In this document: piece by piece, positions 54,691 to 64,000 of the stretch | How the letters are laid out: every line of letters begins with the position of its first letter | How positions within the stretch are numbered: the stretch's first letter is position 1 | Origin: Fragilaria crotonensis | Lineage: Eukaryota > Bacillariophyta > Fragilariophyceae > Fragilariales > Fragilariaceae | Assembly: GCA_022925895.1 (NCBI GenBank) | Contig: JAKSYS010000881.1 | Coordinates: 310,001-374,000, forward strand | DNA length: 64,000 bases | Direction of reading: 5' to 3' | Notes under the pieces: generated by a model | Told to the model about the DNA's origin: nothing | The model's database searches: none | The model's input: only the letters and a program-made list of their open reading frames with translations | Program-made: the position numbers and the translations under genes

Positions 54691-54762
54691 CTCCGACACG
54701 GGGAATCGAACCCCGGTCTCCCGCGTGACAGGCGGGGATACTAGCCACTATACTATGTCGGA
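54691..54762 (-). tRNA. trnD-GUC: tRNA-Asp (GTC), inverted second copy
   Basis: Base-for-base identical to 52559-52630 on the other strand, with the same GTC anticodon and internal promoter boxes. Downstream on the minus strand a CTCTTTTTG tract can serve as terminator. Flanks outside the 72 bases do not match those of the first copy. Confidence 0.97.
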
Positions 54763-55082
54763 TTCGATGAACATTCTGATAAAATTTGCAAATAAGACTA
54801 TTGTCAACTGGGATTTATTCCTTTCGCACGCGATTTCTCGAAAAGTCATAATTGGCACGATGTAATACATTGCGCCTGACGATGATGAGAAGGAAAAAAC
54901 GATGAAAGATGCATGATGCACTGGAATTGGGAGATGTCACGATGTCAGATGCAATTTGCAGTTCCGAAATTGCGGGAAATGCTTGTGATAAATGTCGACG
55001 ATTAGCTGCAGTACTTGAATTAGTGTCGCCTCCAGAGCGATGGTGAACACGAACCAAAAGACATAGCATTTAAATTGTCAAG
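54763..55082. other. Spacer
   Basis: Between tRNA-Asp and the 3' end of the PIG-O gene; nothing recognised. Confidence 0.4.
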
Positions 55083-57559
55083 TTATTTCGTTGCTGCTAC
55101 GCTTTTCGATAACTGGGCCAGACAGTTCAGAATTAGGAAGATAGCAGCGAAGAGGAAACGAGGGGCGAAGACGGCCCATACCATGAGATGACGCCGCATG
55201 ACTGACACTGAGATGCAAGAAATGGCGGTCTCCAGAACTTGGTATGCAGAATACCACTTCAATTCTGGAACCAACAACAAACCAAACAACTCCCATCCGA
55301 ATGTGTTCAGGAAAAGAGAAACTCCTCCGAACACAAAATTAAATTCCATGGAAGCGATGAAGGCTGCAGACAGGTGAAGTCGGTTGAACGCGCAAGCGTG
55401 GTTAGTGGCAAAGAAGGAATGTCGAATGACTAATCGCCAAAGGAACGCGTGTACTGCAGGAGCAATCTGTAGAGGGTAACGAAGAGAGGCCTTAGCGAGT
55501 GTAGAGCGGTCGCTGTTGACTCACAACTTGCATGCCAACTTACTTTTTGCTTATTGAGTTGCTGCAAGATCCACACTTGAATGCAGACCAGGATAAGTGA
55601 TGCCGTCGCTGATGGTCCGGTCACTATCATAATGCCAATCCCAATCTTGATTGTCACCAACAATTTATCCTGCTGCCTGACCACCACACAATAAACAGCA
55701 TGCACGATTCCGATTACCCAAAGAACCAACGCAATGCGGCAGAAGGTGTAGCCATTTCGGTCCGCGTTGGGATCTCGTTTCTCCCACCATGAGAGGAAAA
55801 GGAAGGCAAGAGTTGCAAGATCTAATCGGACGTGAGCTTTCTCCTCACGTCCCAAAAGTAGCGTGCGAGCGTAGGCGAGGACCATGATGCATGACAGAAA
55901 TGCTAGCGAATGGTGAATCGTGTGCATAGGGATCGATGGATCCGTTCCATGGCCGGTAATCAGTAGCTCGTGACACCGTGCCAGAAGTGGCAGTAGCAAT
56001 GGCAGCCTTGCGTCACCAGCTTCAGCTCTCTGCATCCAAAGTCGCTTTGAAATTGCTAAACATATAACGGACAACGAGAAGGCAGTGATTGACTGTTCGT
56101 TCTCGATGTAGGAGTTCCCAAATGTAAGCACACCACACGTGAATACTACGAACACCACAGTAAGCCACTCCTCCAATTTCAGTCGCGAATGGGTTAGCCG
56201 ACGAACGTCAACCAATGCAACGAGAGAAGAAAACAACATGGCGCCAATGAGAATACCACCCAATACCATGCCGCTACTGTCGAATCTTGTCCACACTCGC
56301 TTTCCTAGAAGCGTGGCCTCGTCTAGAAAAGTTTTGAATTTTATCGATGCAGCCGAGAAAGGAGCAGCTAGACCATTTGATGCCAACGCCTCTTCGTAAG
56401 ACTTGACGGCGTCCTGAAGCAAGATGCTGAGTTCCTTCAATGGTAACCGATTCGCCTGGGAGGAGTATTCCGTAAGATATCGCCATACCTGGCCAGCATT
56501 GAGCGCCAATGCCAACGTCGTATTCTGATCAGCGACTCCCGGAAGTAGCGATGGCACCAAGCCTCCAATGTTCGCATATGGTATGGGTATGCCCAATGCC
56601 AGTGAGACTGTCGGTACTATATCAATCTGTGACAACTCCGTCACATCGCCTTGTCGTGGCGGGCAAGCATCGGACGCATGGACGAAAAGGGCTGCATTGA
56701 CTTCTTCTACCGTTCCGCCTCCGTGATTCCCATCCTCCGTCATGCCATGATCTCCAAACACTAGAGTCAAGATACAAAATTTGGAAGATTCAAGTTCCGA
56801 CAAGGTTGAGTCGAGAATCTCATCCATCTGGTGCAGTTTCCGATGCATAAACTCCGTATTTGGTCCATAGGTGTGTCCAACGTGATCTACCCCTAAGAAG
56901 TGCGCCACCACCACATCCAATTCTCCCTTTTCCAGGTCATCTAAAAGAGGTGGCAGGTATTCGAGACATCCATTGTCTACTGTGTCTAAGTCGCGTGTAT
57001 TGAAACTTGGAAAAGGATGGGCCTCCTTCCACTGAGTGGGAAACAAATCGACCCACGTGTCATCGCCGACGAATCCCAAGCGAGAACCCTTTCGGGCCAA
57101 AAAATCAATCCACGAATCGTCTTCGACATATCCTCCTCCCAAATTCCCCGAAATTTCCGCGAATGTGGGAAGACCGCCTGTGGTGAGTCCCTTGAGGCGC
57201 TGCATCGTGACTGTCGGTGGGTCAGCAACGAATTTCAAGAGTGTGGCATCCTTGCGTTGCAATCGGCGGCCAAAGGAGTGTGGAAGCTCGTACTGTGCAA
57301 AATCAAATCGTAGGGCATCCACGACAATTACCACCAGCTTGTCCACGGATGGTTTCATCCAACAGTCAAAAGATTCGTTGTCAGGGATTTCAAAGTCAAC
57401 CATTCCAAGTGTCTCGTGAAGAAGCGATTGCGCATCATGACAGGTCGATGAGCGAGGTAAAGATTTCTTGGCAAGAAAGAAGGAGGAACTGAAGATATAA
57501 AGGCCTAGAAGTGTTATTAGAGGATTAAGGAACGGAAGGATGGTAGACAACTTTGCCAT
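55083..57559 (-). CDS. PIGO: GPI ethanolamine phosphate transferase (PIG-O/Gpi13)
   Basis: Two exons, 55544-57559 and 55083-55466, with a 77-base GTAAGT...CTACAG intron (phase 0), 799 residues. The enzyme adds ethanolamine phosphate to the third mannose of the GPI anchor in the ER. The N-terminal transmembrane segment (FLNPLITLLGLYIFSSSFFL) is followed by an alkaline-phosphatase-like lumenal domain with the metal ligands VVDALRFDF (D81), PPTVTMQRLKGLTTG (Thr nucleophile), FLGVDHVGHTYGP (D225, H229) and FGDHGMTEDGNHGG (D270, H271). About ten membrane spans follow. The second exon supplies the typical PIG-O end (HSFFATNHACAFNRLHLS, SLFLNTFGWELFG, RRHLMVWAVFAPRFLFA). This is somewhat shorter than animal PIG-O. 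Confidence 0.93.
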
Positions 57560-57984
57560 GGTGCACCCAGTTACCGATCATGGCAGTGAGTCGTATGATA
57601 ATGCACGAGTTGGTTTTTTTTCAAACTACGAAGTGAGAATCTATGCAGTATGCAGTTTGTATGCGTTATGCGTACGTTATACTACATACAGTACACGGTA
57701 CCTTGTACGTATTATGACTTGCAGCAACTGGAGCTTGAATGACATGACATATTACAGTACATAGTACACGACTATATTGTACCGGTAGTGTCGTATGAGT
57801 TGTGGTGTATCGCGATTGGCGATGTACTACTAGTACAGATTGTCATACTTCGTGCTTTCTGTGTATCATATGCACAAAAGGTTACAGGCGACTGCAGACG
57901 CGGTGACGCGGACGACAATTCCAACTTTCGAGCAGTACATGTGTGAACTTCAAGCATGGTTGTCGTCTGAGAACTGTAACTGTC
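57560..57984. promoter_or_regulatory. Divergent promoter region of PIG-O and MATE genes
   Basis: The spacer has GTAC units at 57668-57780 (GCGTACGTTATAC, CAGTACACGGTACCTTGTAC, CAGTACATAGTACACG). It is the only sequence between two divergently read genes. Confidence 0.45.
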
Positions 57985-59631
57985 ATGAGGACTGGACAAG
58001 TCGGCCTGTTGTGTCTACTCCAAGTCCTTTCGATAGCTTCAGTTGACAGCTTTCACTCCAGACCCTTTCCCATTAAGTGTCCGTTATCGAATTCAAAATC
58101 GTGCGCACGGCTCAGTCACTGGCAAGGGAAATTCAGCATGTCTCCGAGAGGAACAAACACCAATGACCAGGACGTCGAAGTGTGCCTCGAAACAGATCGT
58201 TTGCTCCCCATTACTACTGAAGAACACAACGGAGCCATCTACGGGACAGCAGATTCTTTCCATGGCCATACCTGCCCTGGGAGCCCTGTTGATTGATCCT
58301 CTCATGGCATTGGCCGACACTGCCTTTGTCGGTCGCTATTCAAACACAGCGGAGCAGCTCGCAGGAATGGGGTCTGCTGCCGCTCTATTGAGTTTCTCTT
58401 TCTACCTTTTCAACTTCCTTTGTTTTGCCACAACTCCACTTGTGGCAAAGCAACGAGCGGCAGGCAACGAACAAGCAGCTCTCGACGTTGGAGGTCAAGC
58501 ACTGTCCTTGTCCTTCTTATTGGGGAGCATGCTGACAATAGGATTGACTGTTGCCTCCCAGCCTCTCCTGCAACTCATGGGAACTAGTCAGACAGGAGCT
58601 GTTGCAAACGAATATGCGACGGAATTTCTGACGGTCCGAGCGTTGGCAGCCCCAGCGGTGTTGTGCATATCGGCGTCAACGGGGATACTACGAGGTTATT
58701 TGGATACCACAACACCTCTGTACATTCTGGTCGTTGCCAATCTCATTAACCTTTCTCTGGACTTTGTGCTTATTGCCAAGTTGGGTATGGGACCCATGGG
58801 AGCGGCAATCGCTACAACCACGGCTGAGTGGATCTGTGCTATCGCATTTCTACTCATCCTCGCAGGCAAGCTGCCTTCGGCTACTGGTCAAGTTGGACGC
58901 AATCGGCATGATGGTGCAGTCATCTCAATTACTCCTTCACTTTCTATTCCCGCCTGGCAGGATGTCAAACCACTAGTTATCGCTTCTAGCTCCCTCCTTC
59001 TCCGATCACTGGTCTTGCAAATCACACTATCGGGGGCTGCAGGATTGGCAGCTCGATCAGGTGACCACAACGCCGCTGCCAGTGTCGCAGCACACCAGAT
59101 TGCCATTCAACTGTGGCTCTTGTGCAACTTCATATGCGATGCACTCGAAGCTGCTGCTCAGGCTTAGTGGCCGATGCCCTGGGACGCAACTCACAGGAGA
59201 AGGCTCGCGATATCTCGATGACAGTCTTTCTCTACAGTTTGATCTTGGGAGGAATCCTCAGCACGGGCTTGTGGGTAGGCTACTCCACTCACTTTTTGGT
59301 AGAGTTTTTTACCCAAGATGTTCCGACGCAAATAAAGCTGCAAGAGATTCTCATTATTGTCATTCTAGCGCAGCCTTTAAACGCTCTTGTCTTTGCAGCC
59401 GACGGCGTACTGCAGGGTGCTTCCGAATTTCCGTTTCAGGCCAAAGCAATGGCCGTCAGTGCATCAGCGGCCCTCGCATTCTACGTCGCAATTCAGCATG
59501 TTGTCAACACTGATACTTTGGTTCATGTTTGGATGGCGTTGATCGTGCTTCAAGTGATGCGCGGCTTGACGTCACTGATCAAGTTGGTCGACAAGGATGG
59601 CCCCATCAATTTGTTGGCACCGGATAAGTAG
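57985..59631 (+). CDS. MATE-family efflux transporter, one-base frame slip
   Basis: The start at 57985 gives a signal-plus-plastid-like presequence (LLCLLQVLSIASVDS|FHSRPF). A short intron from about 58180 to 58222 (or 58252) moves to the transporter frame, which reads PSTGQQILSMAIPALGALLI and LMALADTAFVGR, hallmarks of the plant EDS5/DTX45-like MATE group. Two bundles of about six helices are visible. At 59164-59165 the frame stops (QA*), but the other frame continues the family consensus perfectly (LVADALGRN) to 59631. One extra T would restore QALVADALG, so this is either a recent inactivating deletion or an assembly error. Substrate unknown. Orientation and presequence suggest the plastid envelope. 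Confidence 0.8.
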
Positions 59632-60125
59632 ACATGTAGTGAATACTGAATACGATAGACAACAGTCACGCAAGACGAATCAAGTTGTGGACTAGAAATT
59701 ATGCGAATACTTGCATCGTCCATCGGGTACAAGGGCAGTGCGTACCATTTCACCAAGCAACGCGCTCCCACGACAGAAAGTAAACTTTGGTATCTACTCA
59801 CGTGAAACGAGGTCAGCATGGTCAGATTTGATTTTCCGAGGACGACGGGTATCACTGGAAGACCCGCGAATTATGAATCGCCATTCCTATTTTGCTGAAC
59901 GAACACTTGGACATGTGCACCAAACAAAACGTGAAGAATTCACTGGGACGATGTCATCCACACCTTGAGCATTTTCAATAACCGGGAGGATACCGAAAGA
60001 TCTACTGTAAGTATGGTATTTAATTCTTAATTCCTGTCTGGAATAGGGCATCACACGATGTGTGCACTAGTATACATGCATACGTAAAGCGTTTCGTTGA
60101 TTCGACGCAAAATGCTAGAAGTCTT
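59632..60125. other. Convergent spacer
   Basis: Between the ends of the MATE and ATPase genes; no feature recognised. Confidence 0.4.
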
Positions 60126-63100
60126 CTAGCTTCTGAGTTCCTCGAGGCCAAGTCGTGAGGCACCATCTGGAAGGTGCACGTGGCTATCGGTGACGACGTT
60201 TTGGTCGAAGATGGGAGAAGTATCTCTATCATCGGTGTCCGATCCACGGTCCTTGAGGTAACGTCGGAGAGCCTTTTCCGCCTCCATGACAAGGAACGTA
60301 ATCATCATGCCGATGAAAGTAACGAACCACAAAACCCCGTCCATGGGAGCCATGTTGAAAATGACGCTGTTGAGTCCTGGGATGTAGGTGATGCCGAACT
60401 GACAAGCAACAATAATAAAAACAGACCACCAACAAAAGGCATTGCCTTTGAACAGACGTGGATGAATAGAACTGTTGTATGAGAATCTGGCTGACAGGCA
60501 AATCGAGATTGCGCCAAAATCAAGGACGTTGAAAGCAACGGATCGCTGATGGTCAAGGTCATACCCATGGTTCTTTGCCCAGAATGTGGAACCAATCACA
60601 ACCATAATCAAAACCAGTGTTCCAAGCATGATGCGAAGAAACAAGAAACGACCGATCAAGCGTTTTCCGACTTGTCTCGGTGGTATGTCCATGATACCAT
60701 CCTCGGCAGGTTCTGTGGAGATGACGTCAGTTTCATTCGAAAACGTTATTCCACTAAGAGCAATGAGAAGTAAGCAAAAACTTACCGATGGCGCACACAA
60801 ATCCGAGGGTGACGGCGGTAATCAAGTTGGAGAATAAGACCTGGATGGGAGTAAGAGGAGCCTGTTGGAGACCAAAAGCCAAACCGAACACCACGCACAT
60901 TCCCTGCGCGTTGTTGATGGGAGTATTCACAAGAAGGACCTTCCGAAGATTATCCCAAACAACGCGACCCTCACGAACCGCTGCTCAGTGATGAAAAAGA
61001 AAACATTAGGATGCAGCGAGTTTACAAGACACTTATCAATATCACATACTATCTTACCAACCACGATGGTGGCAAAATTGTCGTCGGCAAGAATCATATC
61101 TGAAGCCTCGCGAGCTACCTCCGTGCCTTCTAACCCCATGGCAACACCCATGTCGGCCTGCCTCAAAGATGGCGCATCATTGACACCATCGCCGGTCATG
61201 GACGCGACTTGATTTTGTGCTTGGAGGGCCTTAACAATTTGGAGCTTGTTTTCAGGTGAAGCACGAGCAAATACATTACACGTCATGACAGCCGCCTTCA
61301 ATTGATCTTCATCCATCGCATCGAGCTCGGGACCAGTGATACCACTGGGGTATTTCTGATCGACCAAACCAAGGGTAGTTCCAATGGCAATGGCGGTATC
61401 CTTGTGGTCGCCGGTAATCATAGCAACGCGAACTCCAGCTCTGTGTGCAGTGGCGATGGCATCAATGCACTCAGGGCGAGGAGGGTCTTGAATGGCGCAT
61501 AGACCAACCATGGTAAGCCACCGCTTGTCGGAGCGCCCGCTAACGAACTCAGCGCTAAGTTGGTCTCCAGCCTTAATCTCCGACTTGGGAACCACCGCAC
61601 GAGTGAGAGCCAAAACACGAAGACCGTGGGAAGATAAAGTGACGATCTGTTCTGTCCAATAGTTTCTTCTGATTGGCTCGGTTTCGCCAATCTTTCCAGC
61701 TTTGGCCTGAGTACTGCAAAGAGCAAGCATACGATCCGGTGCACCCTTCACGTGAACGATGTATTGACTATCAAATCCCTCGCCATCTATTTCAGACAAT
61801 GGTTCGTGTATGGTCGACATGAATTTGTATGTCGAACTGAATGGAACCTCGGCGACGATTGGATCCTTCTCCTTCAAACCCTCAACGTCAATACCCGCAT
61901 TGTAAGCAGCGCGAAGAATAGAAATCTCGGTGGGGTTGCCAATCTCACCTTCACGTGTTCCATCAACACCTAGGACACATCGTGAGCAGAGAACACCACC
62001 AGCAAGGGCAGACTTGATGAATTGGAGGTCTGGCGAATCTCCATTGGCGACCGGTAGGTCGTCGGCGTCGTCATCAAAAGATGGCGCATGCATCGAAGAT
62101 GTTGGTATCTCCAGACTGGTAATGGCGTAGTGGTTAGAAGCCGCGAGCTTCCCACGGCGCGGGATAGAAGTGTTGGGACCGTCTTCAATAATCGCTTGAA
62201 GAGGAGCACCGGCCTGGTGCCCAGCGCGAACAGACAAATATGTATCGTCCCGAACAAAAGTGGCTGGCGAGCGGTCTTTGGCGTTCACATCAACACGATA
62301 GTGCGCGTTTGAGGTGACAAACGCGACGACGGACATCTTGTTTTGTGTCAAGGTCCCGGTCTTGTCAGAGCAAATCACGGTGACACTACCAAGTGCCTCA
62401 ACAGCTGGTAGGGCCCGAATGATGGCATTGTTCTTAGCCATGTTGGACACTGCCCATGCGTAGGTCATGGTGACAATCGCCTCAAGGCCTTCAGGAATCA
62501 TGCCAACAGCGCAAACCAGTGCAATAGAAACGGCATCCATCACTGGTAGCCCAGTCTTCAGGTAGCCGATGAGGAAGGTAGCAAGAGAGGAGAGAAGGAT
62601 AAAAAAGGCCAACCACTTGGAAATGTAGTCAATCTGCTCCAAAACGTTCGTCTTCTTCTTCTCGACAGTACTCACAAGGGCGTTAATGGTACCGATTTGC
62701 GTCTCGTCACCCGTAGCAATGGCGATACCCGCACCCCGACCTTGGGTGACAAGGGTGGCGCTGAACGCCATATTGCGGCGGTCACCGAGCGGGGTTGACT
62801 CTGGGTTACCAGCAACGGCGATAGCCTCAACTGTCTTATCGATTGGTACAGACTCTCCAGTCAACGCAGCTTCTCCACATGCGATGTTAGAGACCATGAA
62901 CATACGAAGATCAGCTGGGACCTTGTCGCCCGTACTGACAATCACATAATCTCCGGGGACAAGGTCTGAACTGGGTATCTGAACTTCCTTTCCGTCTCGC
63001 ATAACAAGGGCATCATCAGAAAGCATATTCCTCAGGGCTTCCGCGGCAGCCTCAGCAGAACCCTCCTGCACAATTCCGATGATGGTGTTGATCACAACAA

Positions 63101-63485
63101 CCCCACAGATGAGGCCGACTTGGATCAAGTTTGTGACGATGGTGTTCGGGTCGGTTGAAGTTGCAGCTCGAACGGCAGAGACAACGGCAACGACGACAAG
63201 AATGAACACCAGCACGTTGGCAACGTGGTTGTAGATGCGCTGACAAAGGGTCTTCTTCACAGCTTCCGTCATCTTGTTCGGACCGTACTTCTCGAGGCGC
63301 TCCTTTGCCTCGGCACTTGTCAAACCCTCCTTCATGACTGAAAGACTGAGCCCAAGATGAGAAACCACCTCCTCCACGCCCATCGCGTGCCACGAGGGGG
63401 CCGGGGGTGCTTGTTCCTGCGTCTCCGTCATCTCCGTCATCTCCGTCATCTCCGTCATCGTCTTCATCGTCTTCGTTGTCTTCAT
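60126..63485 (-). CDS. P2-type cation-transporting ATPase
   Basis: Three exons, 61058-63485, 60786-60980 and 60126-60712 (introns 77 and 73 bases, phase 1 each), 1,069 residues. All P-type ATPase hallmarks are present: TGES in the actuator domain (209-212), PEGL in helix M4 (331-334), the phosphorylated Asp374 in [10 protein letters not shown], and the hinge [18 protein letters not shown]. Exon 2 restores [18 protein letters not shown], confirming the splice. The M4 sequence [13 protein letters not shown] and the C-terminal helices place it in the Ca2+/Na+ pump group (types IIA to IID). I cannot assign the ion from M5/M6 by eye. The N-terminus has a short MTE repeat, and the C-tail is acidic and cytosolic. 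Confidence 0.9.
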
Positions 63486-63490
63486 CGTCT
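63421..63490. repeat. Short coding minisatellite at the ATPase N-terminus
   Basis: A 9-base unit (TCTCCGTCA) repeated about four times, followed by degenerate TCATCGTCT units, encodes the MTE/MKT repeats right after the start codon. Its length may vary between strains. Confidence 0.8.
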
Positions 63491-64000
63491 GTTGTTACCT
63501 TCGTGTGAGATGGTAGATATAGAATTCTCAAGTTACACTTTCTTAACAAAAAGGAAAGGAATGAAGATTCAGGAGGCTTGTGGCCCATCAACAAGTGTGA
63601 GCTCGGAGTTGGTATTCATTTGTGTATGTTTTAACGCAAAAACACGTTCGGCAATACTCAAGAGTCTGTCTTGCATGTATGATACACGTATGATATGAAA
63701 TATGAAGGGCAGGAATTTGGTGTGCGTCACTCAGATGTACGACGTTGTTACCAATTCACACTTCACACTGTTCCGAAAGAAGATTGAAAAACAAAAACTA
63801 TGCTACATTTACGTGTAGAGTGTAGACCTACTCAAATCTCCAACCTAGAACCTCTACGTTGTACTAGTAGTAGTATGTAGAAGGCTATTCTACGGATAAA
63901 AATCGATAATCTACTACGATGACGTGGTCCTGCTCGATATTCCCCGACATTCGACCCATACAGTATATCATATATCCATACTCTAATAGACTCTAGACTC
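63491..64000. promoter_or_regulatory. Upstream region of the P-type ATPase
   Basis: Presumed promoter, AT-rich, with one CTAGTAGTAGTATG word near 63864. No further gene is seen to the window end. Confidence 0.35.

Noticed and set aside
1-64000. CRISPR array, rRNA genes, bacterial operons
   Set aside because: No regularly spaced direct repeats, no rRNA-like sequence, and genes carry spliceosomal introns; the window is nuclear eukaryotic.

Overview
The window looks like nuclear DNA of a photosynthetic stramenopile, most likely a diatom and probably a pennate one. The reasons are: genes broken by few, short GT-AG introns (about 45-130 bases); signal peptides followed by a plastid-type start such as HAF|IVP or DSF|HSR; a bZIP-PAS transcription factor of a kind known from diatoms; a Ty1/copia-type element, plus degraded repeat proteins that I remember as common in diatoms; and a conserved domain around NPSCTSGPPIGLGW that I associate with diatoms. 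Names are assigned by reading the proteins; no search was run.

Layout. 0.4-6.5 kb: DGAT2-type acyltransferase, Trm11-like tRNA methyltransferase, a small secreted-type two-exon gene and a class 3 lipase. 6.9-14 kb: an ankyrin-methyltransferase gene with a decayed partial copy of itself downstream, a small gene with a C-terminal integrase-repeat-like domain, a TPR-methyltransferase fusion, a one-pass membrane protein and a monothiol glutaredoxin. 14.4-16.9 kb: five-exon bZIP-PAS factor. 17.3-25.4 kb: a recently inserted copia-type LTR element with a 5-base target duplication. 26.5-27.7 kb: a conserved uncharacterised protein. 28.2-31.4 kb: a PIF/Harbinger DNA transposon, complete at both ends but with decayed genes, followed by another fossil repeat and about 2.4 kb without genes. 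35.4-48.3 kb: acetyl-CoA acetyltransferase, a large metallo-beta-lactamase/cyclic-nucleotide-binding protein, a ubiquitin-like/PI4-kinase protein and a plastid-targeted membrane protein. 49-52 kb: a decayed gene with an internal 158-base duplication and two small unknown genes. 52.6-54.8 kb: two identical tRNA-Asp genes in inverted orientation. 55-64 kb: GPI ethanolamine-phosphate transferase (PIG-O), a MATE transporter with a one-base frame slip, and a P2-type cation ATPase.

The host genes are mostly unrelated housekeeping functions: lipid metabolism (acyltransferase, lipase, thiolase, PIG-O), RNA or small-molecule methylation (three methyltransferases), transport and signalling. No operon-like system is visible. 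The most striking shared non-coding feature is a set of clusters of GTAC-centred short palindromes lying just upstream of most genes and in shared divergent promoters. One-base frame slips occur in several otherwise convincing genes, often at short homopolymers, so some may be assembly errors.
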